Below, in pieces: positions 18,366-26,669 of a DNA stretch of 64,000 nt (the stretch's first letter is position 1; each line of letters begins with the position of its first letter). The DNA lies in assembly GCF_036226685.1 (NCBI RefSeq), contig NZ_CP109009.1, forward strand, positions 1,054,001-1,118,000, read 5' to 3'. The position numbers and the translations under genes are program-made. The notes beneath the pieces are model-generated. The model had not been told where the DNA came from. It saw nothing but the letters and a program-made list of their open reading frames with translations, and did no database searches. This stretch comes from Streptomyces sp. NBC_00690. GTDB taxonomy: Bacteria > Actinomycetota > Actinomycetes > Streptomycetales > Streptomycetaceae.

Positions 18366-19205
18366 ATGCCCCAGAACCCGCACGATGACCCCAACACTCC
18401 CAACGACCCTGGTGACCCCGGCTACGAGGACATCCTCTACGAGGAGAAGGACCATGTCGCAACGATCACCTTCAACCGCCCGGCGAAGCTGAACGCCTTC
18501 CGCGGACACACCTATACCGAGGTGGCGGACGCCCTCCAACGCGCAGGTTGGAACCGCGACATCGGCGTCATCGTGCTCACCGGCGCGGGGGACCGTGCCT
18601 TCGCCGTCGGCGGGGACTCCACGGAGAAGAAGTCCGACCGGGTGGGACGGGGGCGAGGCATCCTCGGGGTCCCGGTGGAGGAGGTGCAGAGCGCGATCAG
18701 GGACGTGCCCAAGCCCGTCATCGCCAAGGTGCGCGGCTATGCGATCGGCAGCGGCAATGTGCTCGTCACCCTGTGCGACCTGGCGATAGCCGCCGAGAAC
18801 GCCGTGTTCGGGCAGGCTGGGCCGAAGATGGGCTCGGTCGACCCGGGCTTCGGAACCGCATTGTTGGCCAGGACCATCGGGGAGAAGAAGGCCCGCGAGA
18901 TGTGGTTCACCTGCCGCAAGTATCCGGCGGCCGAGGCGCTGCGGATGGGGCTCATCAACCAGGTCGTGCCCGATGCTGAACTCGACGACGAAGTCGACCG
19001 GTGGTGCCGCGAGATCAATGCGCTCAGCCCCACGGCCCTCGCCATCGCCAAACGCTCCTTCAACGCCGACAGCGAGAGCATCAGGGGCATCGGTCACCTC
19101 GGTTTCCAGGCCCTCGCCCTGTACTTCGCTACGGACGAGTCCAAGGAGGGTGGCGAGGCGTTGCGCGCCAAGCGCACCCCCGACTTCCGCGGGGCAATGG
19201 GATGA
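18366..19205 (+). CDS. BadI-like ring-opening hydrolase (crotonase fold)
   Basis: The 279-residue crotonase-fold protein closely matches the sequence pattern I remember for BadI (2-ketocyclohexanecarboxyl-CoA hydrolase of Rhodopseudomonas palustris) and its relative MenB: NRPAKLNAFRG, GAGDRAFAVGGD, IRDVPKPVIAKVRGYAIG, FGQAGPKMGSVDPGFGT and GEKKAREMWFTCRKYPAAEA. BadI cleaves a beta-keto cyclic acyl-CoA by retro-Dieckmann hydrolysis to an open dicarboxylic mono-CoA. The N-terminus carries about 20 extra residues (N, D and P-rich). This is the most pathway-specific enzyme of the locus and suggests an alicyclic or cyclic-ketone acid substrate. Confidence 0.8.
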   Translation: MPQNPHDDPNTPNDPGDPGYEDILYEEKDHVATITFNRPAKLNAFRGHTYTEVADALQRAGWNRDIGVIVLTGAGDRAFAVGGDSTEKKSDRVGRGRGILGVPVEEVQSAIRDVPKPVIAKVRGYAIGSGNVLVTLCDLAIAAENAVFGQAGPKMGSVDPGFGTALLARTIGEKKAREMWFTCRKYPAAEALRMGLINQVVPDAELDDEVDRWCREINALSPTALAIAKRSFNADSESIRGIGHLGFQALALYFATDESKEGGEALRAKRTPDFRGAMG

Positions 19206-20350
19206 CTGCCCTCACACCACCCCGCCGAGGGGATCCCGCCGCGGCCCCGGCCCGGCCCGGCCCACGGCGGAGGTCGGCCCAACACAACACGGCGGATCCC
19301 GTACGCATCGCGTTCCTCGACGACGACCACGTCCTGACCCTGGTCCAAAGGCTGCTCACCGCGCGTACCGCGCCCGACTGGCAGGCGGTGGCCGACTTCT
19401 TCGCACCGGACCTCCCCGATCTGGCCGCCGTACGGACGTTGCGCTCGGAGCTCAGCCCGCACGGTGGTGTCGCCCTCACCTCCCGTCCCGACGAGGCCAC
19501 CGTCCTCGTACTGCGCCGCGGAACAGCGGACCGCGGCGTCATCGAAGCGGCTCCCCGGCTGCGGTTGGTGCAACGGTTGGGCGCACGCCCCACCGCGATC
19601 GATCTCGAAGCAGCCCGCGAGCGCGGAATCGAGGTGTCGTGTCTGCCCAGGCCGAGCCTGGTGCGCACGGCCGAGCACGCCCTGCTGCTGATGCTCGCCC
19701 TGGTCAAACGGCTCCCGGCCGCAGATCGCTCCGTACGGGCGGGCAGCGGGTGTCCGGGCCGGGACGTCACCTACAACTGGGCCGGACTGACCGGGCTCGG
19801 GGGATTGGAGGGCCGCACCCTGGGCATCGTCGGTCTGGGCGAGGTCGGTTCGCTCGTCGCCGAACGGGCCCGCGCCTTCGGGATGCGACTGCTCTACACG
19901 GGGCGCACCCGACGCTCCCCGGCCCAGGAACGGGAGCTCGGCGTCGACTACCGCTCGCTGCCCGATCTCCTCGCCGAATCCCATGTCGTCTCCCTCCATG
20001 TGCCCGGGGCCGGTCGCGGGGCGCCGCTGCTGGGACCGGCCGAGTTCGCTGCGATGCGTCCGGGCTCGCTGCTCGTCAACACCGGTCGCGGTCGGCTCGT
20101 CGATGAACACGCCCTCTACGAGGCACTGGTCGAAGGACGGCTCGGCGGGGCGGGCCTGGATGTCCACCGGGTGGAGCCCCGTCCGCGCACCGACCCGCTG
20201 TGCGCGCTCGACAGTGTCGTGCTGACCCCTCACATAGCCGGCGGATCCCGGCTGGGAGTGCTCGACGAGGTGGCGCAGATCTTCGAGAACGTACGCGCGG
20301 TACTCGCGGGTGGTGTGCCCGTGCACGGCCGGGTGGTGGGCACATCATGA
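19202..20350 (+). CDS. D-isomer-specific 2-hydroxyacid dehydrogenase
   Basis: The 382-residue protein has the family's NAD-binding domain GIVGLGEVGSLVAERARAFG (near residue 214), LLVNTGRGRLVDEHALYEAL with the catalytic Arg region, and the His of LTPHIAGGS. It would interconvert a 2-hydroxy acid and a 2-keto acid. An N-terminal extension of about 30 Pro/Arg-rich residues is unusual. The start is the ATG at 19202, overlapping the stop of the BadI-like gene; its own stop overlaps the next gene. Confidence 0.82.
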   Translation: MTALTPPRRGDPAAAPARPGPRRRSAQHNTADPVRIAFLDDDHVLTLVQRLLTARTAPDWQAVADFFAPDLPDLAAVRTLRSELSPHGGVALTSRPDEATVLVLRRGTADRGVIEAAPRLRLVQRLGARPTAIDLEAARERGIEVSCLPRPSLVRTAEHALLLMLALVKRLPAADRSVRAGSGCPGRDVTYNWAGLTGLGGLEGRTLGIVGLGEVGSLVAERARAFGMRLLYTGRTRRSPAQERELGVDYRSLPDLLAESHVVSLHVPGAGRGAPLLGPAEFAAMRPGSLLVNTGRGRLVDEHALYEALVEGRLGGAGLDVHRVEPRPRTDPLCALDSVVLTPHIAGGSRLGVLDEVAQIFENVRAVLAGGVPVHGRVVGTS

Positions 20351-21669
20351 CGTCGTCGGACCGTACCCGTAGCACCGCCCGGTTGGAGCCCGCACGCATC
20401 ACCGCGCTCGACGACATCGACTTCACCAGGATCGTGCGGCCCGGAGACACCGTGCTCTGGACGCAGGGCGCCGGTGAGCCGCTGCCGCTCATCGAAAGGC
20501 TGCTCGCCCAGCGCCATGCGATCGGTGGGTTCGACGTCGTGTTCGGCGGGGCGGGGTTCACGGATGTGGTCCGCCCCGAACACGCCGATGCGATCTCCTT
20601 CACCGGTCTGGGTGCGGTGGGTTGCCAGCGGGCGCTGTGCCGTGCCGGGGTGATGGAGGTGCTGCCCATCCATCTGTCGGAGCTGTCTCGGCTCATCACC
20701 TCGCGTACGCTCCGGATCGATGTCGTACTCGCCCAGGTCAGCGAGGGTCCGGGGGGTGAGCTGAGCCTCTCGGCGGCCGGTGGCTGCGCGGCGGCGGCGG
20801 TCTCCGCGGCGCGTACGGTGATCGCCGAGGTCAATGAACAGGCACCGTGGACCTTCTCCCGGCACACCTTCGACGCGGGACTCATCGACCTCGCGGTGCG
20901 CACCTCCCGCCCTCTGGTGGAGATTCCCGGTCGCCCCCCTTCCGCAGTGGATTCGGCGATCGCCGCCCAGGTGGCGGGCCTCGTCCCCGACGGCGCCACC
21001 CTGCAACTGGGGATCGGCGCGGTGCCGGCAGCTGTTGCCGGTCTGCTCACCGGCCACCGGGACCTGGGGCTGCACAGCGGGGTGATCGGCGATGCGGTGG
21101 TGGATCTCATCGAATCCGGGGCCGTCACCAACACCGCCAAACCCGTGGACCGCGGGGTGAGCGTGACCGGTGGCCTGCTGGGCACCCGGCGACTCTTCGA
21201 CTTCGCACACCGCAACGAAGGACTGCGGGTGGACCCGGTCGATCACACCCATGCACCGGATGTCCTGCGCCGGCTGCCCCGTTTCACCGCGATCAACTCC
21301 GCGCTCGAAGTGGATCTCAGCGGGCAGGTATCCGCCGAGGTCGCCGGCTCGACCTACGTGGGCACGATCGGCGGTCAGGTGGACTTCGTACGAGGCGCCC
21401 TCGCCTCCCCCGGGGGCCGTTCGATCATCGCCCTCCCCTCCCGCACCAGGTCCGGAAAGACCAGAATCGTTCCACGGCTCTCCTCCGGAATCGTGACCAC
21501 CGGTCGCGCGGACGCAGACGCGATCGTGACCGAGTACGGCGTCGCTGAACTACGCGGAATGTCCATCAGCGAACGGGTGCGGCGCATGATCCGGATCGCA
21601 CACCCCGACGATCGAGAGTCGTTGAACCGACTGGCGTACGACCAGGTCGCCGGCGTACGGAAGGGATGA
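20347..21669 (+). CDS. Acetyl-CoA hydrolase/transferase family protein
   Basis: The 440-residue protein belongs to the class I CoA-transferase group of 4-hydroxybutyrate CoA-transferase and acetyl-CoA hydrolase: VDSAIAAQVAGLVPDGATLQLGIGAVP, FTAINSALEVDLSGQV (the usual catalytic-Glu region) and GTIGGQVDFVRGA. It would transfer CoA from acetyl-CoA or succinyl-CoA to a carboxylate, or release it. This is the second CoA-transferase of the locus and could handle the ring-opened or cleaved acid. ATGA overlap with the hydroxyacid dehydrogenase gene. Confidence 0.85.
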   Translation: MTSSDRTRSTARLEPARITALDDIDFTRIVRPGDTVLWTQGAGEPLPLIERLLAQRHAIGGFDVVFGGAGFTDVVRPEHADAISFTGLGAVGCQRALCRAGVMEVLPIHLSELSRLITSRTLRIDVVLAQVSEGPGGELSLSAAGGCAAAAVSAARTVIAEVNEQAPWTFSRHTFDAGLIDLAVRTSRPLVEIPGRPPSAVDSAIAAQVAGLVPDGATLQLGIGAVPAAVAGLLTGHRDLGLHSGVIGDAVVDLIESGAVTNTAKPVDRGVSVTGGLLGTRRLFDFAHRNEGLRVDPVDHTHAPDVLRRLPRFTAINSALEVDLSGQVSAEVAGSTYVGTIGGQVDFVRGALASPGGRSIIALPSRTRSGKTRIVPRLSSGIVTTGRADADAIVTEYGVAELRGMSISERVRRMIRIAHPDDRESLNRLAYDQVAGVRKG

Positions 21670-21676
21670 GTGAGGG

Positions 21677-22441
21677 ATGAGACTGCACGTCCTCGACGGA
21701 GGCACCATCGAGATCCTGGACTGGGCTCTGTTCCAGCCGGACGCGGGGCAGGGGGTTCGGCGCACCCTCGCCGACTCCTGCTACCTCGTCGTCCATCCGA
21801 CGCGCGGCACCCTGGTGTGGGACGCGGGGCTGCCCGACGCCTTGGCCGAGGAACCGGACGGGCACCGAGTCGGGGACATCGCGGTGTTTCATGTGAACGG
21901 TTCGTTGGAACGCCAACTCGCCGAGGCCGGGTGCCCGGCCGACACCGTCGATTTCCTGGCGCTGTCGCACTTCCACCCCGACCACGTCGGCAACGCGACA
22001 CTGTTCTCCCGCGCGACCCTGCTGGTCCAACGCGACGAGTACACAGCCGCTTTCGGTGCCTCGCCCGGTGACCACGGCTTCGATCCCGGCACCTACGCCT
22101 CGCTGCGGGAACGGGCCGTGACCCCTCTGGACGGCGACCACGATGTGTTCGGCGACGGATCGGTCGTGATCCTGCGCCTGCCCGGACACACCGTCGGCAG
22201 CCAGTCACTGCTGGTGCGGCTGCCGGACACCGGGCCCGTGCTCATCTCGGGCGACCTCGCGCACAGTCTGGAGAACTGGACGCGGCGCGTGGTCCCCACC
22301 TTCAACGCGGATGTCGACGAATCCCTGCGCAGCATGGATCGCGCCGCCGAGGTGCTCGACGAAGAGGACGCCGTCCTCTGGGTGCAGCACGACCACGCAC
22401 AGCAGTCGACACTGCGCCGTTCCCCACACCACTACACCTAA
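21677..22441 (+). CDS. Metallo-beta-lactamase-fold hydrolase, lactonase-like
   Basis: The 254-residue protein has the binuclear zinc motif LSHFHPDHVGN and further ligands in GHTVGSQS and ISGDLAHS, in the arrangement of N-acyl homoserine lactonase-like enzymes. In a catabolic operon a lactone or thioester hydrolysis is more likely than quorum quenching. The ATG lies seven bases after the previous stop, with GAGTGAGGG as ribosome binding site. Confidence 0.85.
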   Translation: MRLHVLDGGTIEILDWALFQPDAGQGVRRTLADSCYLVVHPTRGTLVWDAGLPDALAEEPDGHRVGDIAVFHVNGSLERQLAEAGCPADTVDFLALSHFHPDHVGNATLFSRATLLVQRDEYTAAFGASPGDHGFDPGTYASLRERAVTPLDGDHDVFGDGSVVILRLPGHTVGSQSLLVRLPDTGPVLISGDLAHSLENWTRRVVPTFNADVDESLRSMDRAAEVLDEEDAVLWVQHDHAQQSTLRRSPHHYT

Positions 22442-22454
22442 ATCGGAGACCCTC

Positions 22455-23537
22455 GTGAAAACTGACACCCTGGGCGTCGCGGTGGTCGGCGCCGGCGCCG
22501 ACCACTGGAGCAGCGCCGCACACCTCCCCGCGATCGCCGCACTGGACGACCTGCGACTGGAGCGGTTGGTGACGTCCTCGCCCGAGTCCGCATCGGCCGC
22601 CGCCGAACGGTGGGGCGTACCGGCGACACACGAACTCGATCATGTCCTGGTCGACGATGCGGTGGACATCGTGGTCGTCACCGTCCGGGTGCCCCGGCAC
22701 GCGGAGATCGTCAGGGCCGCCATCGCCGCGGGCAAGCACATCTACTGCGAGTGGCCGCTCGCCACCGGTTCGGACCAGGCCCGTGAACTGGCGGAGCTCT
22801 CGGCCGCCCACCCGGAGCAAGTCCATGTCACCGGCCTCCAGGGGCGCTACTCACCACAGCTGAGGACGGCCGCCGCGCTGCTGGCGTCCGGGCGCATCGG
22901 CAGACCGCTGTCGGCGAATCTGCGACTGTACCTGCCGCACGGTCTGCTGCCGCGGCCCGCGCACCGGGCGCATCTGCGTCACCAGTCGGTAGGCGCCAAC
23001 GTGCTCACCATCCCTGCCGGGCACGCACTCGACATGCTCGGGGTGGTCCTCGGACGGCCTCGGGTGGACAGTGCGCGGCTCTGGTCGGCGGTGCCTGAGT
23101 TCCTCGTGGACACGGGGGAACGGCTGCCCCGGGACGCGCCGGACACCCTCGTCACGGTCCTCGACCATGCGGGTGTCATCACCGTGGCCCATGTCTCGCA
23201 GACCGGACCGCGCGAGACCTTCGCCGTGGAGATCCTGGGCACGGAGGGCTCGTTGGCCCTCACGGGGACGAGTCAGCCGCAGTTCGGCGGACTGTCCCTC
23301 ACCGTGACCCCGCTCGGTGGGTCTCCGAGTGCGGAGATCGCACCGCACGCCGCACTGGCGCATCCGTCACCGCTGCCCGCCTCGCACCCCGGCCACAACG
23401 TCGCCTCCGCGTACGCGGCACTGGGCGCAGCGGTACGCGACGGACGGCGTGACCCCCTGCTCCCGGACTTCGGGGCCGCTGTCGACCTGCATGAACTGCT
23501 CGACGAGATCGAGCGGGCGGCTGCGGGGAAGCGTTGA
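22455..23537 (+). CDS. Gfo/Idh/MocA-family oxidoreductase
   Basis: A 360-residue NAD(P)-dependent oxidoreductase: Rossmann motif VAVVGAGADHWSSAAHLPAI, then EWPLATG in place of the usual EKP motif (Lys replaced by Trp), then the C-terminal beta-sheet domain. Loss of the EKP Lys, which normally helps catalysis and cofactor binding, is notable. The GTG start at 22455 follows CGGAGA. Its stop codon lies inside the promoter of the ABC transporter genes. Substrate unknown. Confidence 0.82.
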   Translation: MKTDTLGVAVVGAGADHWSSAAHLPAIAALDDLRLERLVTSSPESASAAAERWGVPATHELDHVLVDDAVDIVVVTVRVPRHAEIVRAAIAAGKHIYCEWPLATGSDQARELAELSAAHPEQVHVTGLQGRYSPQLRTAAALLASGRIGRPLSANLRLYLPHGLLPRPAHRAHLRHQSVGANVLTIPAGHALDMLGVVLGRPRVDSARLWSAVPEFLVDTGERLPRDAPDTLVTVLDHAGVITVAHVSQTGPRETFAVEILGTEGSLALTGTSQPQFGGLSLTVTPLGGSPSAEIAPHAALAHPSPLPASHPGHNVASAYAALGAAVRDGRRDPLLPDFGAAVDLHELLDEIERAAAGKR

Positions 23538-23562
23538 CACCCCCTGCGTTAGTACTGATACT
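23534..23562 (+). promoter_or_regulatory. Promoter of the importer genes
   Basis: A perfect TTGACA, 17-bp spacer and GATACT. The -35 box overlaps the stop codon of the upstream oxidoreductase gene. Transcription would start near 23569. Confidence 0.65.
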
Positions 23563-23586
23563 GAGGCACTTTTACGCACGCGGTAG

Positions 23587-23597
23587 GCGCAATGCGC
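23587..23597. promoter_or_regulatory. Putative IclR half-site
   Basis: GCGCAATGCGC matches 10 of 11 bases of GCGCAATACGC in the operator before the iclR gene (26578-26588). It lies just downstream of the predicted transcription start of the ABC genes. Confidence 0.45.
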
Positions 23598-23654
23598 TCA
23601 AGGAGTTATTGATTCCACCCTGATCCGCTTCGCAAAACTATACGGACGGTGCAT

Positions 23655-24446
23655 ATGAACCCGATCCTGGAATTCCACGACGTATCCAAGGTCTTCTTCA
23701 AGGGCAGCCAGCAGGTACACGCGCTGTCCCAGGTCACCGCGGAAGTGGGCGACGGGGAGCTGCTCGCCATCGTCGGCCCCAGCGGCTGCGGCAAATCCAC
23801 CCTCCTCAACCTCGCCGCAGGACTGATGAAACCCGGCACCGGACGGCTGCTGTACCGCGGCAACCCCCTCACGGGAGTCAACACCGAGGTCGCCTACATC
23901 ACCCAGAAGGACAATCTGCTCCCCTGGCGCACGGTCGAGGACAACATCGCCCTCCCCCTCAGCCTCGGTGGACGAGCCCGCCTCACCAAGCAGGAGCGGC
24001 AGGAACGCATCGCTCGCCAGATCGAGCTGGTCGGACTGACCGGATTCGAGAAGCACTACCCCAGCGAACTCTCCGGCGGCATGCGCAAGCGGGCCCAACT
24101 GGCCCGCTCCCTGGTCTACGAGCCCGACGTCCTCCTCATGGACGAGCCGTTCGGAGCACTCGACGCCCAGCTCAAGTTGGTGCTGCAAGCGGAGTTGCTG
24201 CGTACCTGGGAAGGCACCGGCAAGACGCTCGTGTTCGTCACCCACGACCTCACCGAGGCGATATCGCTCGCCGACCGGGTGATCGTGATGTCCGCCCGAC
24301 CCGGCCGGATCAAAGCCGTCGAACGCATCGACCTGCCCCGACCGCGCGACCCCTTCAGCATTCGATTCGAACCCGGCTTCGGGGAGTACTTCGACCGTCT
24401 GTGGGCGGCGCTCCGCGAGGACATCCATCAGGGAAGCGAGGCATAG
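23655..24446 (+). CDS. ABC transporter ATPase (SsuB/TauB/NrtD type)
   Basis: About 264 residues with Walker A GPSGCGKST, Q-loop TQKDNLLPW, signature LSGGMRKRAQLARSL, Walker B VLLMDEPFGALD and H-loop VTHD. This is the nitrate/sulfonate/taurine importer subgroup, which takes up small organic or inorganic anions. ATG 23655 is preferred over an overlapping GTG at 23649 because GGACGG is then five bases upstream. It forms one unit with the permease and binding-protein genes. Confidence 0.9.
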   Translation: MNPILEFHDVSKVFFKGSQQVHALSQVTAEVGDGELLAIVGPSGCGKSTLLNLAAGLMKPGTGRLLYRGNPLTGVNTEVAYITQKDNLLPWRTVEDNIALPLSLGGRARLTKQERQERIARQIELVGLTGFEKHYPSELSGGMRKRAQLARSLVYEPDVLLMDEPFGALDAQLKLVLQAELLRTWEGTGKTLVFVTHDLTEAISLADRVIVMSARPGRIKAVERIDLPRPRDPFSIRFEPGFGEYFDRLWAALREDIHQGSEA

Positions 24447-24449
24447 GCC

Positions 24450-25310
24450 ATGACCGAAACGACCCTCAGTTCCACCGGCGGCAAGCGCATCGGCACTGCG
24501 GACCCGGTCGACGAGGTCTTCCTCGTCGACCCCAGCATCCGTGAGCGGCGCAGGAGGACCCTCGTCGTCACCGTCGCCCGGGTGGCGCTCACCCTGCTGG
24601 CCCTCGGCTCCTGGGAGTTGGCATCGGGTCGGTTGGTGTCGGAGTTCTGGATCAGCAGTCCTGGCGCCGTATGGTCGGCGCTGGTCGACTTCGCCGGGGA
24701 GGGACAACTCCTGCCCGCCGTCTGGGCCACGCTGGTGGAGACCGCACTCGGCTTCGTCGCCGGAGCCGCCGCCGGAATCGCCGTCGGGCTGCTCTTCGGC
24801 GTCAGCTCGCTGGTGGCCCGGACCCTCGATCCCTTCCTGGTGGCGTTCAACTCCATCCCGCGTGTCGCGCTCATCCCGCTGTTCATTCTCTGGTTCGGCA
24901 TCGGCCTGGAGACCAAGGTGCTCTTCGCGGCCACCCTGGTGTTCTTCCCGGTCTTCATGAACACCTTCGCCGGAGCGCGTGACGTCGACCGTGATCTGAT
25001 CGACGTGATCCGGGTGATGGGCGCCTCCCGGTTCGACGCAGTACGACAGGTCCTCATCCCATCGGCCCTCGTCTGGGTCTTCGCCGGACTGCGGATGTCG
25101 GTGCCGTTCGCCCTCATCGGCGCCGTGGTCGCCGAAATGTTCACCTCCAACGAGGGTCTCGGCTACCTCATCTCGGTCACCGCCAACCAGTACGACACCG
25201 CGGGCTCGTTCGCCGCGCTGCTGGTGACCACCGTGCTCGGCCTCGCCCTCACCGGGGCGGTGGGGCTGCTGGAACGCCGCACCTTGCGCTGGCGCCCCGC
25301 CACCGCCTGA
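24450..25310 (+). CDS. ABC transporter permease (SsuC/TauC type)
   Basis: The 286-residue integral membrane protein has about six transmembrane segments and the BPD_transp_1 coupling loop DLIDVIRVMGASRFDAVRQVLIPSA. It starts three bases after the ATPase stop. With its neighbours it would import the substrate degraded by the upstream enzymes. Confidence 0.9.
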   Translation: MTETTLSSTGGKRIGTADPVDEVFLVDPSIRERRRRTLVVTVARVALTLLALGSWELASGRLVSEFWISSPGAVWSALVDFAGEGQLLPAVWATLVETALGFVAGAAAGIAVGLLFGVSSLVARTLDPFLVAFNSIPRVALIPLFILWFGIGLETKVLFAATLVFFPVFMNTFAGARDVDRDLIDVIRVMGASRFDAVRQVLIPSALVWVFAGLRMSVPFALIGAVVAEMFTSNEGLGYLISVTANQYDTAGSFAALLVTTVLGLALTGAVGLLERRTLRWRPATA

Positions 25311-25441
25311 GCACCACCGCTCGCTTCCGAACCGCCACCACCCGACGGCTGCCCCTTGCTTCCGGGGCGCCACCGGAACCCCCGGCGCCCCGCGCCGACG
25401 ACGGCCGAAATCGCACCCCCTCGTGTACGAAAGGTCATCTC

Positions 25442-26566
25442 ATGCTGCCCAGACGCACCGACATACGCCCCTCACTCCCCAGCCCCTCCCGCCGCAAGGT
25501 CCTCAGCTGGGCGGCCGGAGCAGCCACCGTGCCGCTCCTTGCCTCGTGCTCAAAGCCACCGGCTCCCGCCGGTGCCGGCTCCGGCACGGTGGAACTCGTA
25601 CACGCCGCCAAGGACTCCCTGTTGCTGTGGTCGGTGAGCTACCTCGCCGAGGACGACGGGTACTACAAGAAGGAGGGGCTCACCGTGAAGCGGGTACCCC
25701 TCGGTGGCGGCCCGGCCGCGATGACGGGACTGCTCTCGGGAGAAGGCCACGCCAATCTCTCGGCACCGGGTGAACTCCTGTCCGCGGTCGCCAAGGGACG
25801 GCGGCTCAAGGTCCTCCTCGCCCACACCAACACGATGCCGTCGATCCTCGTGCTCAGCAAGAAGTTCGCCGATCGCGTCGGCGTCACCGCGGACAGCCCG
25901 CTCGCCGAGCGCCGGGCGGCCATCGGCAAGGTCCGCAACGGACGCTTCGGCATCACCGCACCCGGCAGCATCACCGACGGCTTCACCAGACTCGCACTCA
26001 GACAAGCCGGTCTCGACCCGGCGAAGGACGCCAGGATCGTCCCCCTCCAGACCGCCGCCAACTCCCTGGCCGCACTGGCGAACGGGCAGATCGACGGCTT
26101 CGTCGGGGTCCCGCCCGCCGCGGAGAAGGCCGTCCTCGAATTCGGCGCCGTGCAGTTGCTGGTCAACCAGACCGGTGAGATCGAGGGCGCCGAACGTGTC
26201 CAGGGCATGACCCTCCAGGCGCGCACCGAGGACGTCGAAGCCAACCCCGATCTGTACCGCGCGCTGGTCCGTGCCGACGTCAAGGCCATGCGTGCCCTCA
26301 TAGACAACCCCGAGGAAGCGGGCAAGCTGCTCCGCAAGACGCGCTTCAGCCAGTTGGAACAACCCATCTGGGAGTACGCGTGGAAACTCGTCCAGCTCTC
26401 CTGGCGGTCCCCGATCGTCCCCCGCGACTCGCTGGCCGCCTGGTTCGACAACCGGCTCGTCGCCGACACCGACGGCAAGGCGTTCGCCTACGACGAAGTC
26501 CTCGACATGCGGTTCGCGGAGGAGGCCCTCAAATCCACCGGCTGGAAACCGGTGGACCAGACATGA
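25442..26566 (+). CDS. ABC transporter substrate-binding lipoprotein (SsuA/NrtA-like)
   Basis: The 374-residue protein carries a twin-arginine-like signal (SRRKVLSWAAG) ending in a lipobox (LLASC), so it is probably exported folded and anchored by a lipid. The mature part has the NMT1/SsuA pattern (YLAEDDGYYKKEGLTVKRVPLGGGPAAMTGLLSGE). The ligand is not readable. A 131-bp gap separates it from the permease gene, with GAAAGG before the ATG. Confidence 0.87.
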   Translation: MLPRRTDIRPSLPSPSRRKVLSWAAGAATVPLLASCSKPPAPAGAGSGTVELVHAAKDSLLLWSVSYLAEDDGYYKKEGLTVKRVPLGGGPAAMTGLLSGEGHANLSAPGELLSAVAKGRRLKVLLAHTNTMPSILVLSKKFADRVGVTADSPLAERRAAIGKVRNGRFGITAPGSITDGFTRLALRQAGLDPAKDARIVPLQTAANSLAALANGQIDGFVGVPPAAEKAVLEFGAVQLLVNQTGEIEGAERVQGMTLQARTEDVEANPDLYRALVRADVKAMRALIDNPEEAGKLLRKTRFSQLEQPIWEYAWKLVQLSWRSPIVPRDSLAAWFDNRLVADTDGKAFAYDEVLDMRFAEEALKSTGWKPVDQT

Positions 26567-26577
26567 CAAGATTGACA

Positions 26578-26608
26578 GCGCAATACGCATAGTGTTGACG
26601 TATTGCGC
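26578..26608. promoter_or_regulatory. IclR operator overlapping the iclR promoter
   Basis: GCGCAATACG and CGTATTGCGC are perfect 10-bp inverted arms separated by 11 bp. TTGACA at 26572 directly precedes the left arm and TTGACG overlaps the right one, so binding would occlude the promoter. Autoregulation by the adjacent IclR protein is the simplest reading. Confidence 0.7.
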
Positions 26609-26669
26609 ACAGAGCCATCACATTCCGCACATTGCTCCGACCCGGACATCACCTTGCCGTGGAGGCCCC

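Noticed and set aside
19094..20326. A 410-codon minus-strand frame
   Set aside because: Antisense to the 2-hydroxyacid dehydrogenase with clear Rossmann and catalytic motifs.
23598..25373. A 591-codon open frame on the minus strand
   Set aside because: Exactly antisense to the ABC ATPase and permease genes, which have full motifs; composition (Gly/Glu/Asp/His runs) is typical of a shadow.
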